Of a stretch of DNA of 64,000 nt, positions 1-23,400 are shown one piece after another. The notes under the pieces are model-generated. The model was not told the origin of the DNA. It saw only the letters and a program-made list of their open reading frames with translations, and ran no database searches. Origin of the DNA: Hymenolepis diminuta (lineage: Eukaryota > Platyhelminthes > Cestoda > Cyclophyllidea > Hymenolepididae). The position numbers and the translations under genes are program-made. The stretch spans positions 4,796,376 through 4,860,375 of the forward strand of contig CAADRB010000004.1 in NCBI GenBank assembly GCA_900708905.1. The letters are read 5' to 3'. Within the stretch, counting starts at the first letter, position 1, and every line of letters starts with the position of its first letter.

Positions 1-125
1 GTCTTTTGTGTACATCTCTAATCCTCATGTGTGAATAGTAATTAAATCGGATACTGTATAAATCGCCTTGTTCTTGCGTACTCACCATTAGCACGTTGGA
101 CTTCAGCTGAGTTTCATTTTATTTA
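1..125. other. 5' flank of the thiolase gene
   Basis: This short stretch lies just upstream of the thiolase start codon and must hold its 5' UTR and at least part of the promoter. I see no TATA box, CCAAT box or clear splice acceptor that I would defend. The stretch is AT-rich like the rest of the non-coding DNA. Confidence 0.4.
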
Positions 126-10147
<10,022 letters not shown>

Positions 10148-10162
10148 ATGTTAATTTATCCC

Positions 10163-10191
10163 NNNNNNNNNNNNNNNNNNNNNNNNNNNNN
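10163..10191. other. Assembly gap (29 N)
   Basis: A run of 29 undefined bases begins 15 bp after the thiolase stop codon, inside its 3' UTR. The true length here is unknown, which slightly affects the estimate of thiolase-to-GOLGA7 spacing. Confidence 0.99.
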
Positions 10192-10225
10192 TGAAATTTA
10201 TGTAATTTGATAAATGGGAAATAAT

Positions 10226-10231
10226 AATAAA
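10226..10231 (+). terminator. Poly(A) signal AATAAA of the thiolase gene
   Basis: A canonical AATAAA lies about 79 bp after the thiolase stop (gap included). The next gene's candidate splice acceptor is only about 80 bp further on, the spacing expected for coupled 3'-end formation and trans-splicing in an operon. Confidence 0.6.
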
Positions 10232-10299
10232 TGAGCAAGTATTCTGGATGTGATAATAAGCGTCTTTTTATTTGAATCAAGCCACTCTTATAATCAAAC

Positions 10300-10312
10300 T
10301 CTTCCTTCTTAG
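10300..10312 (+). promoter_or_regulatory. Candidate trans-splice (SL) acceptor upstream of GOLGA7
   Basis: A pyrimidine-rich run followed by TAG ends at 10312, 23 bp before the GOLGA7 start codon. No first exon or promoter fits between this point and the thiolase poly(A) signal. Flatworms are known to add a spliced-leader RNA at such acceptors in downstream genes of polycistrons, so I infer an SL acceptor. An ordinary cis acceptor from a distant 5' UTR exon is the alternative. Confidence 0.5.
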
Positions 10313-10335
10313 GTAAATGTTGAGGCTTTGGGGTG

Positions 10336-10960
10336 ATGTCACCTACACCGAGTAACTACAACCAGGAAGCCCTGCTTCAACAAGCCTCTACAGCTAATCT
10401 TCAACGAGTTTTTATTCACCGAGATTTTACACATGGCACCGCAGTTAGATTTGAAACAACGCTACCTGAGCGCCTGGAAAACAGAGTAAGTCGATAGCTT
10501 GTACGTTTAAACCTTAATTTAAACAGATATCCCCGGAAGAGTTTGCCAAAGCCATCTCAGATCTGAATGCTCTCTTTAATACTGCGGAAGCTCTTACACC
10601 CGGAGTTATTTGCGAGAATGTGGGTGGATGTTTAACAGCTTACCTACTTTTCCTTTGCATGCCAACTCACTATGAGAGAGTAAGTGCTCGGTTGGTTATG
10701 TCATTCCAATAGAAAAGTTAGTCTATAAAATTTAACCCTCCCCTCCCTCTCTTTGGTTAGATGCTAGACAAGATTGCCTATCGCGTTATTCAATTGAACG
10801 ATGAAGTCTTCATGCCTCAGGGTCTGCTAATGATTGACCCAGCAGAGCGTGGACTGCGAGTGGTAAGCTATCAGTTAGAATTCGTTTAATTCGTACATTT
10901 TAGATTGAAATTTGCATCCTAAACAGCACTGATTCGAATGCTACAACGCAGCAAGTTTGA
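10336..10960 (+). CDS. GOLGA7: Golgin subfamily A member 7 / ERF4-family protein, 4 exons
   Basis: GOLGA7 proteins are the accessory subunit of DHHC9-type protein palmitoyltransferases at Golgi and ER membranes, matching yeast Erf4 with Erf2. Exons: 10336-10485, 10527-10679, 10761-10862, 10904-10960. All phases are zero, giving 153 residues against 137 in the human protein. The family core is clear: RVFIHRDFTHGT near residue 24, PERLENR at 44-50, a Cys-rich hydrophobic segment with CLTAYLLFLCMPTHYE near 87-100, and PQGLLMIDPAERGLRVIEI close to the end. The cysteines in the hydrophobic segment are typical of the family and may be acylated. Two of the three introns are just 41 nt. The start follows the thiolase stop by 188 bp on the same strand, suggesting co-transcription. 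The short N-terminal extension and the final residues after RVIEI are not conserved with vertebrates. Confidence 0.92.
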
Positions 10961-11406
10961 ACGTCATTATCTTATATTCACTCATAAAAACGCCGGTATC
11001 TTTAAATTCCTATATATTTAATAACGCCATCTACTTATCTTCATCCAGAACAATAATGAGTTTAATTTATTTCTCTCTTTGTTCTTGGAGAAAAAAAACG
11101 ATTCTTGTTTCCCTTCTCAATGTGTAACACAATCGCGTAAAATTGTTGTAATAACAAAAAACAAATCAGCGAAGTGTGAAGAGAAAGTTAAGTTATATGA
11201 AAGAGGGAAGTTGGCTTATTAATTAGAGGAATATAAAACGCGCGATAGAAAAGAGAGACCTCCGTTTGTAAGGGAAGCGAGGGAGGAAGTAAATTTTGTG
11301 TCCCGCGTACCCTTGATGATTACTACTGAAAGACGCTCGCACGAGATGATTGGGATTTGATATAATAGTGTGTCTACTGATAAAACATCAGTAGTTGAGG
11401 GGACAT
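10961..11406. other. Convergent intergenic region GOLGA7 / RhoGAP
   Basis: These 446 bp hold the 3' ends of two convergent genes. I found no canonical AATAAA for either. A TTTAAT at about 11018 reads as ATTAAA on the minus strand and might serve the RhoGAP gene. Otherwise I see only AT-rich sequence without open frames. Confidence 0.6.
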
Positions 11407-14400
11407 TTATATGTTTGCGGAGGGTTGGAATATGGCTGCATAGTTGGTGATCAGAAATTCCATGCAGGCACAACCGACGAGGGAAAAGAGGGCGTAATCA
11501 TCACTAGGTGTGTCCCTCCACATCACGTTGGGACCAAAGACAAGGGCAAGGTTCTTGGAGTTCATTTGGTTGACACTTGACATTCCAGCCACCCTGAAAT
11601 AGTGGGATGTATTAATTAGAACTCTGCATGAACCAGGCAGCAATTGAAGTATAGGTATAACTTACTTGCTCAGATGCTCAACGATCGTCTTTGTGGTGGC
11701 ATAGTGACAGTCTGGCATTTTTGCTAAGATATCGCGCATCACTTCGATGTTCTGCTCGGTCGAGAAAGACGACATGGAATCTTTGAATTTCTCTTAACAA
11801 AAAAAGAAAGCAAGAGTGGACATATTAACTCACCTATGTTAGAAAGTCTTTTATTAGTTTCACTCACCGAATTCGTCGTAAAGCGCATAGACTAGGAGAG
11901 GTTCTTTCAATTCTCGAAGGAAGAGCTTCAGACTATCGGAGAGTTCGTAGATATCCCAGTCGTCGGAATTTAAGTAGTATTCACCTTTATTAAGAAGGGA
12001 GAACAAACTTATGCACATGCAACAAACAAAATGTTTAATTTTGTTTAAATGACTCCAAAGTGCAACTTACTATGATTCACTTGATTACGCAACCTCTGAA
12101 TGGCCGCACCATTACCACTCTTACGGTACAATCCGGATGTTTCCAAACCTTTAAAATGTAACATATAAATGAGCTATGAGTACCTTAAATATCCAAATGG
12201 ATTCTAGGTTTTTTGGACATTAATTAAACCTTAGAATTTGAATGATGTAACTTCGTCTAATTTTAGTAGGTATTCTGCAAGTTGTGGCCCTTAAATCTCA
12301 CATGTAATTCAAGATACACATCAAGTGAAATTTTGGTTAAGACAGTCGCCATTAACAGAAGAACAGTTAGAATGAGAGTTATTTGCATGCTAATGCCCAA
12401 TTCCTTTGGGCTATATCAATTAATTCCAAAGGCACTATTTTATGAAGAATGAAATGGGATGGAAGAAGTGCATTTAAACAGTCTCACTGTGTGTAACTTG
12501 TAACTGTAACTTCATTTGAGTGGAAAAGATCGAAAGAAGTTTTACTGGTTAGTAATTCTTAACAGTAAAGAGAAAGTCGAGTAAGTTCTGTTGATGATAC
12601 TCGTTCAGATTACTTGCGCTTTATGGAAAAGGTCTTCTCAATGGTAGATCAGATATCTACCCAGTCCCTGTTTGCAAGTTACATCTACATTTCTTTAATA
12701 TGTGACGAAGAGAGACCCTCGTGTGAGCTACAAGTCTTCTCCCTTTCAGTCTGTACAACTGTAGCCACAATGAGCAGCATATAATAATAATACGTCTGTT
12801 TATTTATAAAGATAGTATGTATTTTACTATTCGGGCAAGTGAATGCAGAGCTATAGTTTGAGCAAAGAATGAAGGGATTGAGTCCATGGGATTAGAGACT
12901 TACTTCACTTCTCAGCTCAAAAGGATATATTAGGGGTTACGTTTCATCATATTAGTGGCAACACAGTTTTACCTTACCTCAGCTTTAGTAATGCTTTAGG
13001 TGGGTGAATAGGCATCAAATATCACTGCTGTTAAAACCACATATGGATCAGTTTTATCTACCAATAGTAATATTCAGCCTACGCTTCTATAGCAATTAAG
13101 ACCGAAATTACCAACATCTGCGATTATAAAGCATATAAAGAATATGTACAAACCTCTAGATTCCACAGCGCGAATGACTCGAGTAACAAATGCAGGCACT
13201 TTGGTTCCTTCTCTCTGGCACAGATCAATGAGGTTTGAACCGAATACGGGTTCATCTAAAGCAGAGCATGACAATAAAGAATACTACATAGGAAAAAACA
13301 GAAATTCATTGAGGGAGGAATAACCAATCTGCTAGGTATATTGAAGTGCACTGGCTCATTAAAGACCGTTAAAAGAAAAGCAATTGAAAATAATTAGCAG
13401 TGTGACGAACAACAACCAATAATTGTGATTTTCAGGTCTTGTTAGTCAAATCAAAATGACTAGATGAAGCGATTGAGTGAATAAGAGATAGTGACTGCTA
13501 ATAATCATTCAAACAGCTGAAAGCGAACTAGCACGAATAAACACGGCACACAAGAAACGATAAAGACCGTTCCCTTTAACCTCAATCGATTCCAAGAAGA
13601 AACAGTGTTCTGATACCTTCATTCTTCCTCTTGTTTCCAGACGACCTTCGCATATGGACATCGTCATCAGCAAAGGAGTCACCTAAGGGTTAGAAAAGGG
13701 AAACGTGCCGTGCATAGATTTATTTCAGGACTTGTCTGCTTTCAAGTCTCAGAATTATCTGTAGGATGAGTAGAGAGTACTACTTAAATGCAGACATTAG
13801 GAGTGTCGGACTGTACTGGTTAAGTACTGTCTAATCACAAACTACGGATTGGTTTCCCAATGGCAAAACGAAACATTTGTACGAGGGTTCACCACGCAAA
13901 CTTGACTAGTAAAAAGAAAATAAAGTAAAGTGCGTTGAATATCGGAATTAAATGAAATTATTAAATGCACTTTATGCATTTTCCTGCCGTAGAGACATGA
14001 AGCACAAAGTGTGCATTTCGCTTAGAACGAGCGAAATTTGAAAAGTGACTTGGAATGAAATGTTAATGCGCCTGTTGGTTAAAATAATGTTAAAAGAGAA
14101 AGATGCATGCGAAAGTAGGAACTCCAGTGCGAAACCAAATCATGATATGACAGGACCTATTCAAGGAAACAATTGGCTTTGCTAATTTATAAGACAACTT
14201 CCAGTCAGAATTAATTATTTCGATATTTTGACTATTGTTTATTTAACCACAGGATACTTCCTAGAACACTCCAAGCTTCAACATCAATTAGATGTTTACA
14301 TCCATCACTGGATTAATCGAATTTTCATGTCAGTGGTTTTTTCTATTTCTGCTTATCGGTAGACCGACTCCAATACGTAGTAAAGTAATGCGCCGATGGC

Positions 14401-17400
14401 ACAAAGGTTAAAGAGCTTGTCTATGGCTTCATTGAGTGAAACAGCTAACAGCTAATCAGTTTCATATCATAGAAGCTGTATAATGTCTACCTCCCCCCCC
14501 TACTCAAGACGAGTGAGGAAAAACGCTCATTATAATGGAGTACAATTTATAGAACTGCAATACAGTAGTAGAATTAACACAAGGGAAGGTAAAAATTTCA
14601 ACACTTGTAAGTAATAAAAACCTAAACAAATTGCGATCATTTATTACGCATAAAGTGTATAAAGCATGCTCAGAATGACCTTTAATGGTCTATCATGCGC
14701 TTTAAAATTTATAGTGCAAATGTATACACATATGTATAAGTTAGGCAGATACACAGGCATTGTGAAGGCTTACCTTTAAGAATACCCAATTCTCGAACCT
14801 TCTCTTGCGGGGGTCGTTTTCGGAAGAATTCCCGAAGCATTGCAACCACCTTCTGGTCAACACTAGGCGGGGGACCTAAAGCAAAGAACAAAAGGTAGTA
14901 CATATCAATTAACTCATTGAAGTAATAGGAATTCATGAAATATCTCCGATTCTAACTGATTTGATAAAAAATTTTCTTTGCATTTAATAATTAATTCATC
15001 TAACTTCAATACATTATTTTAAATATAGGAAACTTTTTATAATAGATTTAAAATAATAAATTCATTTCCAACTTAAAATTGTCCGTCTATATTAACTAAT
15101 TTATAAATTGCCACGGAAACAAACTCATGACATTCCAGAAGACAATGAAATCTAAACAATGACATTTATGAGATTTCTAAACAATTGTAAGTTGACTTAC
15201 GAGTAGATAAAATCCTTCGGTCGAACCGATCTTCTTTCTACAAATGGCATTAATAATATATACATATATAATTATGAATCTTGGGGAATATTAAAATAGA
15301 TAGGCAGTAGATATACATCGAAATCTTTGGAATATTTCAAGGCTGTTTCCCAAGCCTTGCGCAATTTGGATGAAGGTGTTTCAATGAGATATTGAGAGAC
15401 ATTATCCGTATCAGTCGTGTCCACCAACTAAAACGAAAAGTAAAGTAATACAAACACAAAAAAACGTTGAAGGATTTTTAGTTTATTTTTTGGAGAAAAT
15501 GAAAAAAGGACTGGGAGGCCCAAAAAAGATGTTGACGAAGAGGAGGATGAGAGACGTTAATACTAAAATTGTTTGGCTGGGGCAAGTGCCAATGCTTATG
15601 AGTCATCCCTAAGCGTTTATCACTTTAACTCACTTAATTTGCGGTCCATGACTAAGTGGCTTAAGCCACAAAAGCTGCGAAATGTATGCTGGTTATTTGA
15701 CTTACTACAGTTACTGTGCATTCAAACAATTCAACTTGCCCCATGACATCAAAGAAACCTTAGGTTGATTCCCAAAAGTACAGTGGAAGGAGAAAATGAT
15801 TTCAACAATTATCACCCATGGGAAATAACCGGCATTAAAGAGCACTCCAATTAGAATACTCCTCCATTGACTTGGAAAACAAATCTATCAAATTTCGTGA
15901 GTCCTGACCTTCATCACATATTGTCACTACCCCAGTAGACACTGGGGTTCTAGCGACTCACCTAGATCCAGAGGAAGAAAGCAGATAACTTATATCTCAG
16001 CGAATTTATCTTCACTTTAGTAAGAAATTGCTCTTTTAATATACAAATTAGAAATTGACCATTTCGTTAGACAGTAATATGGCGAAGAGGATACCAGGTA
16101 CGAGCACGGAAAAATAGTAGTCAAGACATCCAAGGGATGAACTTCGTTTATAGGGAATCGAAAAAGAGTCATTTTACTGCATATCAAATCATATGAAAAG
16201 AAATTTTATAAAATTTTACCATCCCGACACTACATAAAAGTCCGCAGAGAAAAATATATTCCCTGTAACGATATACAGACTTTAATGTAAGAAATCAAAT
16301 TGCAGAAGACGAAAGACTTAAAAGCGAAAGAAAAACGCAAATAAGCTAAATGAAGCCTGAATTATTCGTGGAATGTTTTGTTTTCAATGAATGGGGCATG
16401 TACAAGAAAAAACTACCCGAGATGTTGTGATTTTCAGGAGAATTTAGCATAAAGTACATGGAGAGAGAAAAACAGAGAGTAACTGGAATGATTCAAAAAA
16501 AGAGTACTCACGCTTTTGTGTTGTTCTTGTATGTACAAGCAGATTCAACTTAAATGCACATTAGATATAATCTAATCCAAGTATAGTATTGTGGCATACG
16601 GATATTCAATTTCAGACCATATGAATAACCCCCACATACATGACCTGGATAGATTTAACATCCTAATATCGTCTAATGTTTCTCACACTGTAGGTCATCT
16701 ACCCAATTATAAGAGGCGGAGGCTACTAAGATGAACAACTCTCTCAATAAAGAGATACTATTTGAAAACAAGAATTCGAAAATCTATACCCAATGTTATG
16801 TTGGTGGTCATGGTGCATGAATTCAAGATTAACCAAGGTGTATAATCAGTTATTGAAATGACCAATCCTGTTAACTAGCGTGGCAATGTCAGGCCTAATT
16901 TCCACAGATTATGATCTAGGTATCCAAGGGAGTTTCGCTAGGATATAGTTGACCCAGACCAAAAGAGAGAAGACTGATATAATGTTACTCCAACACATTT
17001 TTTTTGGCTTAATTTGAACACTACTTGCACTCTTGTATTGAGTTGTAAGTGATTGGATGAGATGGAATCAATCGCTTCTATGACCAGTCATGTCTGCTCC
17101 AACGATGGACCAATCAGCGAATGACGATTGAAAAGGATATGCCATGAGGTGGAAGTAACATGTGCACTTCCTATGCACGCCAGGATATTTGTTTGACTTA
17201 CTATCAACTGGAGATAGGAAGATGCCTAGTGAGATATATATTTCTCATACAGTAGAGCTTATTCATGTTTTCATCCGCCACTAATATTGTAGAGCAATTT
17301 TCTATGCAATTTGGAAATATTAATTATGAACGTAGGAGCTGATAAAAATAATACTTCACAATTTCTAGGACTCAAGTGGAACGAATCTGCTCTCCGTCAT

Positions 17401-20400
17401 CAACACAGATCTCATCATGTGATAAACATGAATTCAGAATTTTGCATGAGTATGGCAAATAAAATAACGACGGAGTTTTCTAATGGGAAAATGCCAAAAC
17501 AAAGTTGAAAATTACTCAGTTGAAAAAGGTTAGCTGGAGTTCAATCTCAATAGAAAGTATATGGAATCAGTAAAATAGAGTATTGGAACTTAACTTAAAT
17601 GACCACTGTGAAACCGGTGGTAATGGTTCTATCTTTTATATGAGTTTCCTAACTTGACTGAAGGTATTATAGTTAATACATTTAACACTACACGAGCCCT
17701 AAGCATCAAATCAACGTACTTGTAGGATGGGTGACCTAAAAATATGCTCATATTAAGAAACAAAATAAGTTAATGTGATAGGATAATTTAAAAAAAGGAA
17801 ATAGGAGTCAGAAGCATAAGAAGTACGAAGGGTGAGAGGGAGCAGTCAAAGTTATCACAACCCTGTCTCTTTCAGTAAGAGATACGAAAATAAGTATATT
17901 TCCTGATCTAACCAGCAGCGATCATACTTTCATGTTCCGTCCATGCTCTGCGTTCATGTGTGTCCTACAGGCTGAAATGAGTTTTAGCTTAGCCAACTTC
18001 CGATGTGCTTAGTGGTTCACACACTAGCCAAGGTTAGCCAGATATGCTCATTAGACATAAATTTGTTAAAAAGTGTGATCATGAATACTACAATGTATAA
18101 TTCCAGATTATCAATAGCAAGATAGGGACGCACGCGTGGTTTTGCATTCACAAACTCAAATGTAGAAAACTAATAGAAAAGGCAAGACTCCACTACACAT
18201 CATATCTTCTTCTTCGTTGAAACAAACAGGTACATCAGAAGAAATACTTTTCTTAAACAAAAATCACCGGGTCTTTTTAAGACCCTCAGAATAAGTAAAG
18301 AAAATGAGAAAAAACAGCATGCCGGTGGGGCAGTTCACGCCGGGCAAGTGAGCAGTCACAAGTTGCACACTCAGTGGTCGGCCGCATACTCGTTAATTCT
18401 GATTAACAGGAGGGACTGTAGAATGTCAATTTCTCATAAGAGCAACTGCTGGATATATTCCCTCTCTACCTAGGTCAAGAGCTGTAACCGGTTCCTACAA
18501 CGGACTTCGGTAGTTAAGTGAATGCTTATTTTAAAACTGGAGCCTAAAATAGACTCTATTAGCAAATAATATTCAAATCCCATGGGACTCACAAGAAAAG
18601 TTGAGTGTGTCGAATTTAGTTCATAGGTCTATAAATATAAATACAAATAAAATGACATGGAGCTTACCATGAAGGAACAGTCACTGTCATCAACAGAAAG
18701 AACTTGAAGGTCCTTCACATGGAGCTCGACTTCAGGCTTTCCAGAGACATGGGAACCCTTCTAAAAGGACAATAAAATAAAAAATTATTACAGATGTGAA
18801 ACAAGGTTATGTGAAAGACGATAAAAACAAAGCCTATATGGCGAGCCATGATTTGAGGAACGTAGGATTTTTCAGGTCAGTTTCCTTAAAGTGACTATGC
18901 CTACCAAATCGGAAAAATTTATAAATCCCAACAAAGAAATAGGTCCGGGATGAGGAAATATCATGATGAAAAAGAAAATGCCATATTAATGCATATTTGG
19001 GGAGAAAAATACATAATTTATATGAGCTTTAACTCATGTAGTATGACCATGTAAATGCAGTGCATGAAGAAAAAATACTTCAAGCTCTAAATAGATGAGT
19101 ATCCAGTAAAGACATAGACATATTAAGGTCATCACAAATAATAGAACACACATTGACTCAGTTCCCTTGCGTTTCAACTGATGAATGAGTTTGAAATGTC
19201 ACTCATATTTGTGATGTTCACTCGCCTAATGCCCCCTCCCCCTCCTCCACCTTGTGCTTATGAAATGTCTGTAAAATTCCTGACAGACAAATTTCTCAAA
19301 GCTAGTACCTAATATGCGGATTCACTTACGCACCTCAATCTTTTAACTTTAAATACATCGATGTAAATAGCTAAGCGACTTTGAGATAGGACATTTCCTC
19401 GCGCATTATAACTCGCTTGGCGAATACTTTCACGCTTTTTCTCTATTTTTTTTACTGTTTTTCATTCATATACTACATCCCGAATGTTCCTGCTCCTCTC
19501 TAAAATTCCAATCTTCTGATATTGGAGAGAAGGGGCTTTTTTGCCAGCCCACAGGACTAAGTTTTTTATGTCCAATCTTCTTACAGACTATCGGTGATAA
19601 ACCAATGCAGCTTTCCTAGTCTCCGGTAGGTTACATAAAATCGCAAGACCTAAGGTCAAACTTTGCGGGGAAATTATGCTGTCGTAATAGTAGCAGTACC
19701 ATAGTTAGGCGAAATCTATACACCTCGCATCAGAATCCACGAATTTGATATTCATTCAAATAACAAGAGCGATCAACCGCGCTTGTTAATAGCAGAACGT
19801 TAGTTTCCCAATCAATAGAACTCCAGAATTTTTGCCTTTTCCTCAAGATATGCAGTGGAAATCATTCAGATGTTAACGTCACACTGATCCTTGATTAAGG
19901 ATAAATGGGTAGCAAAAGTTAAATCATGAGAATGCAAGTGCTGCTGACTGAAAATCAAATGGATCCCAATGAGTTTCACTGTTGATAAATGAAATATATG
20001 CCATAAACATGAATGATTTAAAAAGCGCAAAAGCATAGGAAGACAAAAGCCAAAGTTGCGGATTCTGACATTTAGCCGGACTACCTAAACTAATCTAGTC
20101 TAGGATGAACAATTAGCTTACAGACAAAATATTGAGAAATTTCATTCCCGATTCGGATACCTTACGGGAGAATATTGGAGTAACTAATCCACAACCCACT
20201 GTTGGTGACTCTGGAGATGACATTGACTGCAATATCAGTAACGAATATCAGAAAACAGGGTGGGAAAAGCTACTAATGTAATTATAAGTAATTGACAAAC
20301 TCACTTGATTTTTCGATTCCTTGTAAATGTACAGTGTGGGCCCACTAAGTACGAGAATACAAGCTATGGCCTTCTTGATTGAACGTCCTCCGCTGCAGCG

Positions 20401-23400
20401 CGTAAATGTGACCTGACCACGCCTTTCAGTGCCCTGAAAATCACAAACACGTTTAGTACGTTAACTAGAGCAAACGCGGGCAGAGACCAAGAGACCAATA
20501 CCCGAAGCTTATTTTCAATGGGACCAGTAATGTGATCTTTGGAGACCCTGTAGAACCGACTTGAGCTTTCATCTTGCACAGGTATTGGCGAAAGACTGTC
20601 TCCACTCACCTGAATAAACCAAAAATAGTCTAGTAATGAATATATACTACTGAAATACCTACTGATATACTCACACTTGGAAGTAGTTTCCGTGCCCCAA
20701 ATTTGGCCTGAGCTTCAGACAAATCGATGGTGTTTATGTTACCAGGGGTGACGGAGGAGACTGGAGCTGAGGGAAGGTGATCATTGAGGGTGCTAGTGGG
20801 ACGTTTCAAACCAGCTGCATTAGAGGTGATACCACATGGTTCCACGTTTGGCAAATCCCAAGCTGAACGACGCGATCCTCGCTCATAATAGTAGACTTTA
20901 CCGTCCTCGCTCTCGGTTTTCACCCACTGAAAGAGAACAAGAAAGATTGTAATTTAAATAGTCCAAGTTTACAGCAGTTAGGATGCAGCAGTTATGCCAC
21001 TGTTCTATTTATGACAAACATTTTTTACCATGGCTAAATAATTAGAATTTAACGAATATTCATTCGCTATTCAAGCTTCAAACTTTACTTTAGCGGGTGA
21101 TTGTCTTTAATTTACTGAGCTTACGATTATAAACTAGGCACTAAAATTTGTCATGCAATCGTCAAAATGAATCGAAACCCCTAATGTCCGTGTCGGTAAA
21201 AATTGAGATTCTGGTCTAGAAGTTACAATATACTCGATTAATACTTGCAAATTAGAACACCTTAGCTATCACCACTGAGCTAATCCTTGCTTATCGGAAA
21301 AGACCAACACGACAGCGCTAATCTGCAATGGAATTTATTGATCAATAAATATTATCACTCGGGTGTCAGAACCTGAAATCTAAACGTCGGAACGTTATAT
21401 CATCATTTGAGGAATGACGCTTACTAAATAAAAGTAGATCACTTAATGGATCGAAAAGTATTTTTAGTATATGTTACTTCCTACTTCCTTCATTTCATCC
21501 CAAACTTGGAATATCATGCTATTCCATTTGCATCGCCTTGATTAAAAATAGCTAAATCTTTTATGACTAGTAACTGTGTCATAATCCCTAATAAACATAA
21601 CGTGGCAATTTTAAAAATCACTGAATACTGAATATAAAGGTATGGGAATAGAAAATTTCGAAGAATTGGGAAATAAATACTTGAGCGGATTAAACAGGTA
21701 TGTGTATTGCACAACCGAATAACACCGAGGATGTATAAATGCTACTGCACTTATTGTAGAAACCAATAGGATAAGAATGTATACCAATTGTATTAGCCAA
21801 TTGAAAAATCGGTAAAAGCACAAACTCGCACGCATTTAACAATATTGCATTCAGGCGAGTGGAGAAATATAGAAAATCGATAAATACATTGCTACACTAA
21901 AAATAAGCAATCGATGCGACCATGAATTGACAATAATAACACACCCAGGTACATAAATCCACATGAAAAATCGATTAAAAATTTATATCAAATCAAAATC
22001 TGTGGTTGTAGTACAGTGAACCGTCAAAGAAATCATAACAAATCACTTTGTGTTCACTTAACAACCACACATACACAGCTGTGCTAATTTTGCACAAACT
22101 TTGCACTTGCTATGCGCCAATATGACTATAAATCACATTGATTTCGAAAACGCAATGAACCCAAATCGAAGAGAAGGTAGAGATTTCTATCAATTAAAGA
22201 GACGTGACAAGACGTGCGTTCATATTAACAGGCAACAGAAAAGATACTATTTAAAGAGAAACTCCTTATAGAGATCACCAAGCGCTTATATGTTCAAGCA
22301 CATGCCTGGTTATTGGCGCACTATGAGGGCAGGGAACCGGTCATTCGAGTGAAGAGATGGTGATGGATCATTAACAGACGTACAATACTTCTATCGACGT
22401 AAAAATAGTCAGGAACTACAATACAAAACCCAAGGTCGCAAAACTGCCAAGTGGTTCAAGAAACTGTAAGCGAATTCAAATTAAAATTCTTAATAAACAA
22501 ATATCCACAATAGTTCATCGTAGACAATAATCTGACAATTTTTCATTTCGAATTCGACGTTGAATTCATTAATCCTCGTTACTCTCTAAAAAAATAGATA
22601 TAATACACATGTACCTGAATTGCTCCAATTGGGTCAGACTTAGCAGTCAGTAGATTCTCACATTCATCATCTCTTAGCACTTTTTCTATCACATCAGAAA
22701 TCGGATAAAGAGGTCTATTTACATCCTCTGGACTTGAAGTTGCTAGAGAAGTGCTATATAAGCTACCAAGCACGTTGCTGCTGAGAAACTGAAGAAATAC
22801 TAAGAACTTATCAACAAGAAATATACTCAACCACATGTCCAATGTTGCGGGAGAGGGTATCAGCTGTTGTGGCAGGACGGGAGCCTCTACTCCTCCCTAT
22901 ACCCTTGCTCTTATAGACATTTATGCTCTTTCATTCTATCTTGGTCTGTCTAATAAATCTTTATTTAGATCACACTTCCTAGAGATACTACTCGCCCCCC
23001 TTTAGGTCTTGGATTGTACAGAGAGGTGTCATTTCTTCACGAAATTCTACATAGTCACATTGCTGTTTTTGTTTAACTTTGCAGAAGTACAAACAAAAAA
23101 TAGGCAAAGAGAGAGAGAGAGAGAGAGAACTACAGAGGTGCAGATCACATTCAGTCACACACAGAGAGCCCATTGTGCAAACCAATGCAGATTTCTCATG
23201 TGATGTGAGCAGCACTTTTTTTAATCAAACTAATGAAGCCGAAGCCTCTGTATGCACTGACGAAAGAAGCCTAGATCTCATGACATATCCTAATTATGCA
23301 ACCATATCGACCAGTGTAGAAAATAAACAGAAAGCCTAGATAAGACATAAGTGAGCTCTGCAGTTGAATACTTCAAGCTAGTGTCATTTTCTATTCTAAT

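Noticed and set aside
14493..14500. Run of eight C
   Set aside because: It is a simple homopolymer in an intron, possibly error-prone, with no function inferred.
23009..23339. Plus-strand frames across the GA microsatellite
   Set aside because: They are open mainly because the dinucleotide run contains no stop codons, and the product is low-complexity.
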